Assembly (NCBI GenBank): GCA_015657535.1
Contig: JADHZB010000379.1
Span: forward strand, 1 to 20,543
Length of the DNA stretch: 20,543 bases
Source of the DNA: Nephromyces sp. MM_2019
Taxonomy: Eukaryota; Apicomplexa; Aconoidasida; Nephromycida
Direction: 5' to 3'
Shown here: positions 20,103-20,543 of the stretch, one piece after another
Numbering within the stretch: the stretch's first letter is position 1
How the letters are laid out: every line of letters begins with the position of its first letter
Notes under the pieces: generated by a model
Told to the model about the DNA's origin: nothing
Databases searched by the model: none
Seen by the model: only the letters and a program-made list of their open reading frames with translations
Made by a program: the position numbers and the translations under genes

Positions 20103-20543
20103 ATTGGATAATTTCCCAACAGATTTTAAATAAAAATTGGAGAAAATTTGACGAAGGTTCAAATAAATTTTTGTGTATATACACCAACAACTTTTCTCCC
20201 TTCCTCCTTTTTTTTGCCCAAAATTCATAAAAACATGAACTTTTTCTTAATTATCGAAAACAATATATAAATATTGAAAGCAAACAAAAACTCACTTTGT
20301 GTGTATATGGTTCCCATTAAATGTGTATTCTTTTTTTTTATTTTTTTTATTTTCAACTCTTATCTGCTTGATATGTAATTCATTATCTACACATATATAT
20401 ATATATAATTAACATTATACTTCTTGCTATATATATACACTTAAATATGAATTTGTATTTTTGAACCAACTCTTAACACACACCCAGCCATTACAGACAT
20501 AAACACCCACTACAGTTATATATTCATACTACAGATACATATA
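20103..20543. other. AT-rich right end, no gene seen
   Basis: T runs (20210-20216, 20332-20349), a TA run at 20395-20407 and CA words at the edge. No open frame of useful length on either strand. Confidence 0.5.

Overview
The window is AT-rich (only about a quarter to a third G+C by eye) nuclear DNA from a unicellular eukaryote. It holds spliceosomal GT-AG introns, an Asn/Ser/Gln-rich protein and many TG/CA and TA simple repeats. The one recognisable protein, the U2 snRNP splicing subunit SF3a60/Prp9 (SF3A3), looks alveolate in style. An apicomplexan is my best guess, but this is inference and no marker fixes the species. There are no bacterial-type genes, no CRISPR array, and no tRNA or rRNA that I could recognise.

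Layout. At 203-311 (minus strand) is the probable first coding exon of a gene that runs off the left edge. From 312 to 5385 is mostly non-coding DNA. It first leans to G on the plus strand (TGTG-type words) and from about 3450 leans to C (CACA-type words). An unexplained GC-richer island with several inverted repeats and short minus-strand frames lies at about 4610-4975, and a repeated ACGAGA word follows just upstream of the next gene. At 5386-7689 (plus strand) is a three-exon gene for a 656-residue protein: an Asn-rich disordered N-terminal part followed by a compact, unrecognised C-terminal part. From 7690 to 10869 is AT-rich spacer, then a CA microsatellite, then a strip almost free of G that abuts the next start codon.

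At 10870-16364 (plus strand) is SF3A3. I reconstructed it as 12 exons and 11 introns, giving 532 residues with all splice phases consistent. Its introns (192-622 bases) are filled with TG- or CA-type simple sequence and with 34-bp and 42-bp tandem repeats.

From 16365 to the right edge no gene could be established. This part holds blocks of TG or CA simple sequence, a degenerate 20-bp repeat, a 22-bp minisatellite, a 26-28-bp minisatellite, and a duplicated roughly 60-bp element that flanks a TG block. Two short exon-like frames (17917-17991 and 20043-20102) follow good acceptor sites but are unproven.

The two plus-strand genes show no functional link to each other beyond proximity. The most unusual property of the window is the repeated switching between TG-rich and CA-rich stretches, both between genes and from intron to intron within SF3A3.
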